A DNA stretch of 43,303 nt from JANLUX01 sp031409815 (lineage in GTDB: Bacteria; Bacteroidota; Bacteroidia; AKYH767-A; OLB10), in NCBI GenBank assembly GCA_031409815.1, contig JANNXV010000026.1, forward strand, positions 1 through 43,303. Direction: 5' to 3'. Numbering within the stretch: position 1 is the first letter of the stretch; the number at the start of each line of letters is the position of its first letter. The translations under genes were made by a program, and so were the position numbers. A model generated the notes under the pieces. It was not told the DNA's origin and searched no databases. It saw only the letters and a list, made by a program, of their open reading frames with translations. Positions 34,337 through 43,249 of the stretch are shown one piece after another.

Positions 34337-34344
34337 TACATTTG
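34337..34344 (+). promoter_or_regulatory. -7 box of the 986-residue T9SS gene
   Basis: TACATTTG, exact TAnnTTTG match, 28 bp before the ATG. No -33 TTG is evident at the right spacing. Confidence 0.5.
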
Positions 34345-34372
34345 AATCTTAATTTCATTTATACCAACTATC

Positions 34373-37333
34373 ATGAAAAAACTATTACTCCTGACAGTAG
34401 CGCTAAGCATTCACTTACTAGCTTACTCACAAAACTCAAGAACAAAAGCAGGGTTAAAAGGTAAGCCAGCGTCTGTTTGGATGAAACCGGCAAAAGCACA
34501 AAATGAGGCTGTCATCAATGATAATGCGCTATCTCCTTCTGGTTCGCAATTAAATGCAAAGCCTGTTCAAACCGGAATGCACACGGTATCTACTTTTACC
34601 GAAGCTACTATTGGCAATACAGTATATGATCTTCAAAGTAACAGAGGCTCTGCAAAATGTATTTCAAATAATGGTGATGGAACTATTTCAGCAGTATGGA
34701 CCTTTACACCAATTGGCGGATCAAATGGTGTTGACCGTGGAACAGGTTATAATTATTTTGATGGAGCATCTTGGTTAGCTCCACCTACAACTACAACAAC
34801 TACCATACGAACCGGTTTTACGAATATTGATGTAACTCAAGCCGGTGAATTTATAGTGGCGCATAAAGATTCCATTGGTTTACAACTTTCACAACGCCCA
34901 AATAAGGGAACAGGTATTTGGAACAAAGACACTTTAGGATCAATGAATTCTGCTCCAACAGATAAATGGGGACGAATGGCAGCAGGAGGAATAAACGGTA
35001 ACACTTTACATGTGATTCAAAAAACAGGACCCGCATCAGGTATCGGTCAGAATTCACCCTTGCTATATAGTCGCTCAACTAACGGTGGAGCTACCTGGGT
35101 TGACGATCACATACAAATTCCGGGCACAGGTCCTACATTTATGTTCGGTGTGGGTGCTGAGGAATATCATATTGATGCGCGTAATAATGTAGTTGCTTTA
35201 GTGACTGGTGGATTCACGACCGATGTGGTACTAATAAAATCATTTGATAACGGATTAACCTGGACTAGAACTGTAATTCTTCCTTTTCCCTTGGGTTCGA
35301 ATTATAATCCCGCTAACATGAATACCGATACAACGGGTGATGGAATCGGTGAAATGATAGCAACCAATGCAGGTGATGTTACAGTAACAATTGACACTAA
35401 CAATATTTGTCATGTTTCATTTAGCCACATGTTTGTTGCTGAAGATGCTGGTGCAACCGCTGAGAATTATTTCCCAACCGACAATACCGGACTCTATTAC
35501 TGGCACGAAGGAATGTCGTCTCCTATTATAATTGCTGCTGCAGAAGATTTTGATGGAAACGGAATGATTAATATTCCAATTCCATTTGATACTATAAATG
35601 ATGTGGGTTATGGTTTATACAATATTGGTTTAATAGGTCAGCCATCAATTGGAATTGATAGTAACAACAATATTTATATTGCTTACTCTGCCATTGATGA
35701 GCTAGCTGATACAACTGCATGGCAGCAAGCCCTGCGACATATATTTTTAATTGCTTCACCGGATCAAGGATTAACATGGACTAAACCTTATTGTTTGAAC
35801 CCATCTCCCGATGGAGATTTTATGGAAGCAGTTTGGCCGAGTGTTGCTACTTTAGTTGATAATAATGTACATGTTCTCTATCAGCGAGACCCTGCTCCTG
35901 GTCATTCACTTTCCGCTAATCTTACACAAGCCAACAATAATTTGTTAAGCCCAAGTGATTTAGTTTATGCCAGAATTACTGCAATACCCGGAACCAATAC
36001 TGTATATGGAAGTTGCTTTATTGATTTGAATCAAAACGGAATCAGGGATACCAATGAAATTGGAAATGATAATTTAACTGTAGTAACAACAGGTAGTTAT
36101 ACTCAAGTATCACAACCTAACAATGGATATTTTTATAATTATTTCGGCTTAGGGCCCACCACTACTACCTTACAAAATCTATTGTATTACAGTTATACAC
36201 CATCACAACATGTATCTAATTTCACAACCTATTTCAATATTGACACTGCAAATTTTGCGCTATTCCCCATTCCGGGCGTGCAGGACTTAAAGCTTTCGCT
36301 ATTTCCTATTTCTGTTGCAAGACCAGGGTTTAACTCGACCTATAGAATTGTTTATAATAACATTGGAACAACAACTATGAGCGGTTCTATCAGTTTTGCA
36401 CATGATAATCGTCAAAGTTATATTTCATCAACTGATCCGGTAACGAATGTTAGTGGCGACACATTGGTGTTTACTTATACCAATTTAGCGCCTGCTGAAA
36501 ATCGCCATATTGATATCACTTTTAATATCGCTCCTCCACCAACAGTAAATTTTGGAAATATATTAACACTCTCCGCTTTTATTGATCCGTTAGCTACTGA
36601 TACGAATGGAGAAAACAATTCAATGTTAATCCATCAAACTGTAGTTGGTACTTATGATCCTAATGATAAAACAATGCTTGGTGGAGACAATATTACTCCC
36701 AACCAGATTGCCAACGGTGATTATCTTCATTACCTTATCCGTTTCCAAAACACCGGAAGCGATACCGCTTTTACTGTTACTGTACGCGATACTTTAAGCG
36801 CTAACCTAAACTGGAACAGCCTGGAGATGGAGGATGCGAGTCATCCATACAATCTCACCATCACAAACGGCAATATTTTAAAATGGCAATTCAACAATAT
36901 TCTTTTACCGGATAGTAATGTCAACGAACCCGCAAGTCATGGTTACATATGCTATAAAATAAAACCAATTAATACGCTTCTACTCGGTGCAACCATAAAT
37001 AATACTGCACATATTTATTTTGACTTCAATCAACCCGTTTCAACTAACACAGCTCATACAATTGTTAGTGTGGTTGGCTTAAATGAAATGTCAGGCACAC
37101 TTGCCCCCATTCATATTTTCCCTAATCCTTCCAACAATTCCTGCACTATTACAGCACTATCTTTTACTAACGCAACTTTAGTTTTGTATGATATTGCTGG
37201 TCGTGTTTTATTGAAAGAAAAATTTAATAAGCAATCAATCTTTGATGTATCAACATTAAATACAGGATTGTATTTAATTGCGATCAAGGATAAAGAAGGA
37301 AGAAGCGTGAACGGAAAATTGCTGAGAGAATAA
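34373..37333 (+). CDS. Large secreted T9SS protein: BNR-like repeats, SdrD-B-like and DUF11-like domains
   Basis: 986 residues with a signal peptide (MKKLLLLTVALSIHLLAYSQ). Residues about 60-520 contain BNR/sialidase-type repeats (SRSTNGGATWVDD, SFDNGLTWTRT, SPDQGLTWTKP) with S/T-x-D-x-G-x-T-W. At about 545 a prealbumin-like/SdrD-B-type segment begins (GSCFIDLNQNGIRDTNEIGN). From about 760 there is a conserved-repeat/DUF11-like module (DPNDKTMLGG, YLIRFQNTGSDTAFTV) as in many Bacteroidota adhesins. Residues about 915-986 are a T9SS sorting domain (IFPNPSNNSCT, LVLYDIAGRVLLKEKF, GLYLIAIKD). No peptidase or glycosidase catalytic site was found. Terminated by a strong hairpin at 37348-37384. Confidence 0.9.
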   Translation: MKKLLLLTVALSIHLLAYSQNSRTKAGLKGKPASVWMKPAKAQNEAVINDNALSPSGSQLNAKPVQTGMHTVSTFTEATIGNTVYDLQSNRGSAKCISNNGDGTISAVWTFTPIGGSNGVDRGTGYNYFDGASWLAPPTTTTTTIRTGFTNIDVTQAGEFIVAHKDSIGLQLSQRPNKGTGIWNKDTLGSMNSAPTDKWGRMAAGGINGNTLHVIQKTGPASGIGQNSPLLYSRSTNGGATWVDDHIQIPGTGPTFMFGVGAEEYHIDARNNVVALVTGGFTTDVVLIKSFDNGLTWTRTVILPFPLGSNYNPANMNTDTTGDGIGEMIATNAGDVTVTIDTNNICHVSFSHMFVAEDAGATAENYFPTDNTGLYYWHEGMSSPIIIAAAEDFDGNGMINIPIPFDTINDVGYGLYNIGLIGQPSIGIDSNNNIYIAYSAIDELADTTAWQQALRHIFLIASPDQGLTWTKPYCLNPSPDGDFMEAVWPSVATLVDNNVHVLYQRDPAPGHSLSANLTQANNNLLSPSDLVYARITAIPGTNTVYGSCFIDLNQNGIRDTNEIGNDNLTVVTTGSYTQVSQPNNGYFYNYFGLGPTTTTLQNLLYYSYTPSQHVSNFTTYFNIDTANFALFPIPGVQDLKLSLFPISVARPGFNSTYRIVYNNIGTTTMSGSISFAHDNRQSYISSTDPVTNVSGDTLVFTYTNLAPAENRHIDITFNIAPPPTVNFGNILTLSAFIDPLATDTNGENNSMLIHQTVVGTYDPNDKTMLGGDNITPNQIANGDYLHYLIRFQNTGSDTAFTVTVRDTLSANLNWNSLEMEDASHPYNLTITNGNILKWQFNNILLPDSNVNEPASHGYICYKIKPINTLLLGATINNTAHIYFDFNQPVSTNTAHTIVSVVGLNEMSGTLAPIHIFPNPSNNSCTITALSFTNATLVLYDIAGRVLLKEKFNKQSIFDVSTLNTGLYLIAIKDKEGRSVNGKLLRE

Positions 37334-37347
37334 CAAATTAAATTTTT

Positions 37348-37384
37348 AAAAAAATGGTTGGCAGGTTGCCAACCATTTTTTTTG
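37348..37384 (+). terminator. Rho-independent terminator after the large T9SS gene
   Basis: AAAAAAATGGTTGGCA-GGT-TGCCAACCATTTTTTTT, 14 bp after the stop. A bidirectional-looking perfect stem with T-run. Confidence 0.92.
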
Positions 37385-37449
37385 CACGGCAAGTAACGAA
37401 AGTAAAAGACTGTTTCCCCACTAATACTATTTTCACCGTTTCAAATTCT

Positions 37450-38457
37450 ATGCTTCATATTTCTTCAAGGTTGGTGTCAATCAAAACAATTGGTCTGTTG
37501 ATTTGTTATTTACTTTTCAAATCAATGAGTTCAGCAGCACAATCATATCCCGGACCTCAACCGCTGTTGTCGCCTTCCATTAATGCAAGTGTAATGCATC
37601 ACGTTGCAACACAGGTTGGCGACTCAACAGTCAAGTATGGTTTTGATGATGGATCAATTGGCATCAAGTTTCCGTTGTTTGTTGGAAAGGATTGGATGTC
37701 GGCAGGTGGCAACAAACCATTGTTTGCAGTGTTGTTTAATGCTCAGGCTTCTGTAAAACAAACTAACGGAGATTTATTTTACAAGAACAAACAATTGCTT
37801 TGCGCGAATGCAGGCGCCACAGCCATGTTAGCGGTAGGGTTAAGAAATTTATACTTTGTTTCGGTTCAGCCTTTGCTGATGGAAGATATTGAAAGCATTA
37901 AGCCGACAAGAATACGATACAGTGGCAACGCATTGTGGCGTCATCACAGTCACGATCAGTTTAACTACACGTTGGGTTTTTCCTATTCTTATGTTTATGG
38001 TCGTGCGCGCTTTCTCCCGGTGCTTGGTTTTGGTTATCATTTCACCAGAGAAGATGTGGTAAATGTTACCTTGCCATTTAATATTTATTACACACATCAA
38101 TTCAGCAAGCAGCTTTCGCTTTCGTTGTTTATTAAACCTAATGGTGGTTCGTATTATACAGAACAGCAATTAAACGATTCAGTAAAAATTACAGATGTAT
38201 TATTTGGACAAACCAATTTTCAATTGGGCACCAGTTTAATTTATAAATCATACAGTAATTTAATCTTGATTCCGGAAATTGGTTTCGCAGGCAAAACTCA
38301 TCTTTCGTTTGATGATTATAAAACCACAACTCAGCCATCGGTTTATGTAAAACTTGGAATCCGTTATCGATTTGGCAAACGCGCCACAGCTGCCCCCATT
38401 CTTAGTTTTGATCCGGGCGATTTTGGCATTGAAAGAAATGATTATTTGGAAGAATAA
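37450..38457 (+). CDS. Outer-membrane beta-barrel protein of unknown function
   Basis: 335 residues from ATG 37450. An open frame extends upstream to the terminator, but the chosen start gives a normal signal peptide (MLHISSRLVSIKTIGLLICY, cleavage near SSAAQS). The rest is rich in alternating aromatic/polar strands (NALWRHHSHDQFNYTLGFSY, FLPVLGFGYHFTRED, SLSLFIKPNGGSYY, YVKLGIRYRFGK), typical of a Bacteroidota outer-membrane beta-barrel. It resembles DUF6268-type proteins in size and style, but I cannot confirm the family. Confidence 0.75.
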   Translation: MLHISSRLVSIKTIGLLICYLLFKSMSSAAQSYPGPQPLLSPSINASVMHHVATQVGDSTVKYGFDDGSIGIKFPLFVGKDWMSAGGNKPLFAVLFNAQASVKQTNGDLFYKNKQLLCANAGATAMLAVGLRNLYFVSVQPLLMEDIESIKPTRIRYSGNALWRHHSHDQFNYTLGFSYSYVYGRARFLPVLGFGYHFTREDVVNVTLPFNIYYTHQFSKQLSLSLFIKPNGGSYYTEQQLNDSVKITDVLFGQTNFQLGTSLIYKSYSNLILIPEIGFAGKTHLSFDDYKTTTQPSVYVKLGIRYRFGKRATAAPILSFDPGDFGIERNDYLEE

Positions 38458-38465
38458 TGATTTGG

Positions 38466-38502
38466 GGATTTTAGGATTTAGGATTTAGGATTTAAGGATT
38501 TA
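38466..38502 (+). repeat. Heptamer tandem array (GGATTTA)n
   Basis: GGATTTTA, GGATTTA, GGATTTA, GGATTTA-A, GGATTTA. Located 9 bp after the beta-barrel stop and 28 bp before the epimerase ATG. Confidence 0.88.
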
Positions 38503-38530
38503 TACTTATTTTAAAACATTTTTGAGATTG

Positions 38531-39442
38531 ATGAGTGAGAGCAAAATATTTCATGTTGTTATTGCAGGTGGTTCAGGGATGATTGGTACACGTTTAACTG
38601 AAATACTACTCGCAGAAAATTTTCGGGTGAGTCATTTGGGTCGTCATCCATCAAAAAAATCTACTGTTGGTTTTTATCAATGGAATCCTTCAACAAATAG
38701 TATTGATTCAAATGCCATTAAAGAAGCTGATTACATTGTTAACCTTGCCGGTGAATCTGTTGCAGGCAAACGTTGGACCGCAAAGCGCAAGTCGCAAATT
38801 ATACAAAGCCGATTACAAAGTGCAGCATTGTTACAAAAATCAGTCGCTGAAATCCCGAATCGTGTTCAAGCAATTATTTGTGCATCGGCTATTGGCTATT
38901 ATGGCAACACTAATGAGGTGGCTATTGAAGAACACAAAAAAGGAAATGGTTTTTTAGCAGACACTGTAGATGAATGGGAAAAAGCAAACAGCCATTACAA
39001 AGTTAGAACAACAATTTTTAGAATTGGCAATGTATTATCTCCAAAAGGCGGAGCTTTAAAAGAATTACTATTACCATTAAATTTTTTTGTTAACCCATTT
39101 TTGGGTGGAGGCAATCAACCGTTTTCATGGATACATATTGATGATATGTGCCGAGTAATAATTCATGCCATAAAAAACGAAACGCTATCAGGAACTTTTA
39201 ATGCTGTTGCACCGGAAGTGGTAACGCAAAAAGATTTTATGTTAAAGTTGAAACAAGTAAAACACAGTGCCGCTATCAACATTTTGGTTCCTTCATTTGT
39301 TTTAAAACTCATTTTAGGAGAGCAGGCATCCATTGTTTTAGAGGGAGCCAAGGTTTCGTCAAAAAAAATAATTGCAAGTGGTTTTCATTTTCACTATCCT
39401 GAATTAAAAAATGCTTTGTCGCAACTATTAAATAATGAGTAA
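38531..39442 (+). CDS. TIGR01777 family NAD(P)-dependent epimerase (YfcH-like)
   Basis: 303 residues from ATG 38531; an in-frame TTG three codons upstream is less likely. Extended-SDR Rossmann fold with GGSGMIGTRL near the N-terminus, NLAGESVAGKRWTAKRK and SAIGYYG, the TIGR01777 signatures, with Y in YYG as the catalytic tyrosine. The C-terminal DUF1731 region ends GFHFHYPELKNALSQLL. Physiological substrate unknown. The stop overlaps the photolyase start by 8 bp (ATGAGTAA), so the two are translationally coupled. Confidence 0.93.
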   Translation: MSESKIFHVVIAGGSGMIGTRLTEILLAENFRVSHLGRHPSKKSTVGFYQWNPSTNSIDSNAIKEADYIVNLAGESVAGKRWTAKRKSQIIQSRLQSAALLQKSVAEIPNRVQAIICASAIGYYGNTNEVAIEEHKKGNGFLADTVDEWEKANSHYKVRTTIFRIGNVLSPKGGALKELLLPLNFFVNPFLGGGNQPFSWIHIDDMCRVIIHAIKNETLSGTFNAVAPEVVTQKDFMLKLKQVKHSAAINILVPSFVLKLILGEQASIVLEGAKVSSKKIIASGFHFHYPELKNALSQLLNNE

Positions 39443-40736
39443 AAAAGAAATTACTATTTGCTGGCTGAGGCGCGATTTGCGTTTGGATGATCAAGCTGCT
39501 TTATTTCATGCGCTAAAAAGCGGTGCACCTGTTTTAGCTGTTTTCATTTTTGATAAAAGCATTCTTGATCGGTTAGAAAATAAAAAGGACAAGCGTGTGG
39601 TTTTTATTTATGAGCAAATAGAAAAAATACAAAAGCAATTGATCAAATTGGGTTCTTCGATGCTTTGTTATTACGACCAACCTCTTGATGCATGGAAAAA
39701 ATTATTAAACGAGTTTCATATTAAAGCTGTTTATACTAATCACGATTATGAACCTTATGCAATTGCACGAGATGTGGAGATTGAACACTTATTGAATCAA
39801 CACGGTATTGAGTTTAACACCTACAAGGATCAGGTGATTTTTGAAAAATCGGAAATAACAAAAGAGGATGGTCTGCCTTACACAGTTTACACACCTTATT
39901 CAAAAAAATGGTTACAGAAGTTGGATGCTTCCTTTCTAAAATCTTATGCTACAGAAAAGTATTTTAACAATTTTTTACCACTAAAACCATTTGCCATTCC
40001 ATCGTTAGCAGCCATGGGATTTGAAAAACTACAAGTAGATTTTCCTGCTTCTGATATTCCTGAAAACATCATCCACAATTATGGTGAACTTAGAAACTTT
40101 CCCGGAGTACCAGGCACCTCACACATTGGACTACATCTTCGATTTGGCACCATTAGCATTCGCAAGCTTGCCACACAGGCACAACAATTAAGTGCAGTGT
40201 TTTTAAATGAATTGTGCTGGCGCGAATTTTACATGACCATACTCTGGCATTTTCCGCACGTAGTAAATGGTGCTTTTAAAAAACAATACGACAAAATCCA
40301 GTGGAGGAATAATTCTGAAGAATTTGAACACTGGTGCAACGGGCAAACCGGTTACCCGATTGTGGATGCAGGCATGCGTGAGTTAAATGCGACAGGATAC
40401 ATGCACAACCGAGTGCGAATGATTGTGGCAAGTTTTCTCACCAAACATTTATTGATCGACTGGCGCTGGGGCGAAGCCTACTTTGCATCCAAACTTTTAG
40501 ATTTTGAATTATCATCCAACAACGGTGGCTGGCAATGGGCTGCAGGTTCCGGTTGCGATGCCGCGCCTTACTTCCGCATTTTCAGTCCATCAGAACAAAC
40601 CAAAAAATTCGATTCAGATTTTAAATACATCCGCAAATGGGTGCCCGAGTTTGAAGATTTCAGTTATCCCAAACCCCTTGTTGATCATAAAATGGCGAGG
40701 GAAAGATGTTTGAATGTTTATAAGGCAGCTTTATAA
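39435..40736 (+). CDS. Cryptochrome/photolyase family protein, class I CPD photolyase type
   Basis: 433 residues. An N-terminal alpha/beta antenna domain (ITICWLRRDLRLDDQAALFHAL) and a C-terminal FAD-binding helical domain. Conserved FAD-region motifs: LCWREFYMTIL, GQTGYPIVDAGMRELNATGY, MHNRVRMIVASFLTKHLLID, NNGGWQWAAGSGCDAAPYFR and IFSPSEQTKKFD. Tryptophans in EHWCNGQTG, IDWRWGE and GGWQWAA are candidates for the electron-transfer triad. This is the CPD photolyase arrangement, repairing cyclobutane pyrimidine dimers with blue light. Co-transcribed with the TIGR01777 epimerase by an 8-bp overlap. Confidence 0.95.
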   Translation: MSKKEITICWLRRDLRLDDQAALFHALKSGAPVLAVFIFDKSILDRLENKKDKRVVFIYEQIEKIQKQLIKLGSSMLCYYDQPLDAWKKLLNEFHIKAVYTNHDYEPYAIARDVEIEHLLNQHGIEFNTYKDQVIFEKSEITKEDGLPYTVYTPYSKKWLQKLDASFLKSYATEKYFNNFLPLKPFAIPSLAAMGFEKLQVDFPASDIPENIIHNYGELRNFPGVPGTSHIGLHLRFGTISIRKLATQAQQLSAVFLNELCWREFYMTILWHFPHVVNGAFKKQYDKIQWRNNSEEFEHWCNGQTGYPIVDAGMRELNATGYMHNRVRMIVASFLTKHLLIDWRWGEAYFASKLLDFELSSNNGGWQWAAGSGCDAAPYFRIFSPSEQTKKFDSDFKYIRKWVPEFEDFSYPKPLVDHKMARERCLNVYKAAL

Positions 40737-40745
40737 ATAAACTTA

Positions 40746-41483
40746 TTAATACTGATGTGCAACCTCAGCCATTGCCCCCAGCAACTCAGGATTTTTTTCC
40801 AGGCTGTTGCCAATCACAATCAAATCGGCACCGGCTTTAAAATTAGCAGCAACTTTTTCAGGCGTTCTAATTCCTCCCCCAACAATTAATGGAATAGTCA
40901 GGTGTTCCCTAATTGCTTTGATCATCTCTATACTCACCGGATTTTTGGCTCCGCTTCCTGCTTCCGCATAAATCAATTTCAAACCCAACAACTCGCCTGC
41001 GAGGGCAGTAGCTGCGGCAATTTCGGTTTTGTTAGCGGGTATGGGCAACGTGTTGCTCACATATTGCACAGTAGTAACCGCACCGCTTTCAATTAAAATA
41101 TAACCGGTGGGTATTACTTCTAATTTTCGATCCATCAGCAAAGGTGCTGCAGTTACATGATGGCCAATCAGCAGTTCAGGGTTGCGACCACTAATGAGTG
41201 AAAGAAAAAGTAAAGCATCTGCATTTGGGTCAATTTGATCTACCCCTCCCGGAAATAATACTACCGGAATAGTACAATTGTTCTTTATCAAACGAACACA
41301 GGCACTTAAATCTCCATCTGTAATCAAACTGCCTCCCACAAAAAAATAATCGACTTTGTGCCTTTGTGCCGCTATGGTCAACCGCTCCAAGTCTTTTCCA
41401 AAAGTCTTGTCCGGATCCACCAGTATGGCCAATTGCTTTTTGCGCTGTTGCTTTTTAGCGATTATTTGATCGTAAATATTCAT
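40746..41483 (-). CDS. Geranylgeranylglyceryl phosphate synthase-like protein (GGGPS/PcrB family)
   Basis: 245 residues, TIM-barrel prenyltransferase. Motifs include ILVDPDKTF at 20-28 (Mg/G1P site), YFFVGGSL, VVLFPGGVDQID, IPTGYILIESG, KLIYAEAGSGAKNPV and LIVGGGIRTPEKV (phosphate-binding). Sequence and length fit group II GGGPS, which in Bacteroidota joins sn-glycerol-1-phosphate to a polyprenyl diphosphate, the archaeal-type ether-lipid step. Exact prenyl chain length cannot be predicted. It converges with the photolyase gene with 9 bp between stops. Confidence 0.93.
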   Translation of the reverse strand: MNIYDQIIAKKQQRKKQLAILVDPDKTFGKDLERLTIAAQRHKVDYFFVGGSLITDGDLSACVRLIKNNCTIPVVLFPGGVDQIDPNADALLFLSLISGRNPELLIGHHVTAAPLLMDRKLEVIPTGYILIESGAVTTVQYVSNTLPIPANKTEIAAATALAGELLGLKLIYAEAGSGAKNPVSIEMIKAIREHLTIPLIVGGGIRTPEKVAANFKAGADLIVIGNSLEKNPELLGAMAEVAHQY

Positions 41484-41664
41484 TTACCCTGTTTTTCAGC
41501 TAATTGTAACATATTATACTTGGATGTTACGGTTCTCTGCGGCTCAAATATCAGCAGAAATGCAAAACAATTTTAAAAGTTAAAACTTTTCGACTTTAAG
41601 AGTGTTATTAAAACTATAGAAAGTAATCATTCAGCATATGTTCATGCTGCATCACAAATAAAGA

Positions 41665-41695
41665 TTGCACACTATAATGCTATTATTTACTTTTG
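41665..41695 (+). promoter_or_regulatory. Bacteroidota-type promoter of ahcY
   Basis: -33 TTG at 41665-41667, 20 bp, -7 TACTTTTG at 41688-41695. Both match consensus; the ATG follows 18 bp later. Confidence 0.75.
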
Positions 41696-41713
41696 CCAAA
41701 AATTTAGAAAACG

Positions 41714-43033
41714 ATGATAAATACAAAAACGGACAAATTCGTTAATTACAAAGTTAAAGATATGAGCCTCGCTGCCTGGGGACGTAAAGAAATTACACTT
41801 GCTGAAGCTGAAATGCCTGGTTTAATGAGTTTGCGTGCCGAGTATGGTGCAAAAAAACCATTGAAAGGAGCTCGTATTGCCGGCTGTTTACACATGACTA
41901 TTCAAACTGCGGTTTTGATTGAAACATTGGTAGAGCTTGGCGCTGTGGTTACCTGGAGCAGCTGTAATATTTTCAGTACTCAGGATCATGCTGCTGCTGC
42001 AATTGCTGCCGCAGGTATTCAAGTATATGCCTGGAAAGGTATGAATGCTGAAGAATTTGACTGGTGCATAGAGCAAACTTTGTTCTTTGGAGAAAGCCGT
42101 CAGCCATTAAATATGATTTTAGATGATGGTGGCGATTTAACCAATATGGTTTTTGATAAATATACTGAACTGATTAAAGGGATTAGAGGTTTGTCGGAAG
42201 AAACTACCACCGGTGTGCTTCGTTTATACGATCGTATGAAAAACGGCACGTTACACATTCCTGCTATCAATGTTAACGATTCGGTTACCAAAAGTAAATT
42301 CGATAATAAATACGGTTGTCGTGAGTCATTAGTTGATGCTATCCGCAGAGCTACTGACTTAATGTTGGCCGGCAAAGTGGCAGTAGTTGCTGGTTTTGGC
42401 GATGTAGGTAAAGGTTCGGCTGAATCATTAAAAGATGCTAAAGTGCGTGTTATCGTTACTGAGATAGATCCTATCTGCGCGCTACAAGCTGCCATGGAAG
42501 GATACGAGGTTAAAAAGATGGACGATGCAGTGAAAGAAGCAGACATTATTGTGACTGCTACCGGTAACTACAACATTATTCAAGACCGTCATTTCAAGTC
42601 GATGAAAAACAATGCTATTGTTTGCAATATCGGTCACTTTGATAATGAAATTGACATGGCTTGGTTAGATAAAAACCACGGTAAATCAAAAATTGAAATT
42701 AAACCACAAGTTGATAAATACACCGTTGAAGGAAAAGACATTATCATTTTGGCTGAAGGCCGTTTGGTAAACTTAGGTTGTGCTATGGGTCATCCAAGTT
42801 TTGTAATGAGTAACTCATTTACCAACCAAACATTGGCTCAGTTAGAACTTTGGGCTAACAGTGCTAAATACGAAAACAAAGTGTATACTTTGCCAAAAGA
42901 ATTAGATGAGAAAGTAGCTCGTTTACATCTTGCAAAAATTGGGGTTCAGTTAGATGAACTTACCGAAGAACAAGCAAAATACATTGGTGTTACGAAAAAT
43001 GGTCCTTTCAAATCAGAAATGTACCGTTACTAA
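41714..43033 (+). CDS. ahcY: Adenosylhomocysteinase
   Basis: 439 residues; NAD-dependent hydrolysis of S-adenosylhomocysteine to adenosine and homocysteine. Catalytic region LDDGGDLTNMVF, substrate/NAD region NVNDSVTKSKFDNKYGCRES, Rossmann motif VVAGFGDVGKGSAESL, and HPSFVMSNSFTNQTLAQ near the C-terminus. The end KSEMYRY matches the usual K-x-x-x-YRY tail that reaches the neighbouring subunit's NAD. Full length. It has a well-formed promoter and terminator of its own, so it is monocistronic. Confidence 0.98.
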   Translation: MINTKTDKFVNYKVKDMSLAAWGRKEITLAEAEMPGLMSLRAEYGAKKPLKGARIAGCLHMTIQTAVLIETLVELGAVVTWSSCNIFSTQDHAAAAIAAAGIQVYAWKGMNAEEFDWCIEQTLFFGESRQPLNMILDDGGDLTNMVFDKYTELIKGIRGLSEETTTGVLRLYDRMKNGTLHIPAINVNDSVTKSKFDNKYGCRESLVDAIRRATDLMLAGKVAVVAGFGDVGKGSAESLKDAKVRVIVTEIDPICALQAAMEGYEVKKMDDAVKEADIIVTATGNYNIIQDRHFKSMKNNAIVCNIGHFDNEIDMAWLDKNHGKSKIEIKPQVDKYTVEGKDIIILAEGRLVNLGCAMGHPSFVMSNSFTNQTLAQLELWANSAKYENKVYTLPKELDEKVARLHLAKIGVQLDELTEEQAKYIGVTKNGPFKSEMYRY

Positions 43034-43062
43034 TTCAGTTAATCGCATTGGCGAAATTTATT

Positions 43063-43096
43063 AAAAATCCCTTCCAACTATTTGGAGGGGATTTTT
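43063..43096 (+). terminator. Rho-independent terminator after ahcY
   Basis: AAAAATCCCTTCCAA, short loop, TTGGAGGGGATTTTT. A 13-bp stem with one wobble and a T-run, 29 bp after the stop. Confidence 0.85.
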
Positions 43097-43249
43097 GATT
43101 TATGGAAGATTCATACTTATAGCTTGCTAATTAAATTTTTGTTAAGCTTGTATAAAGTTATACGGGGTTCTCCACATACCGTTAAAACACCCTTTTAATC
43201 AAGTATATATACCTACTTTGCAGCGTTTAAACACCCCCAAATACTGCAA

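Noticed and set aside
37354..37449. N-terminal extension of the beta-barrel protein
   Set aside because: The extension begins inside the terminator hairpin and hides the signal peptide that follows from ATG 37450.
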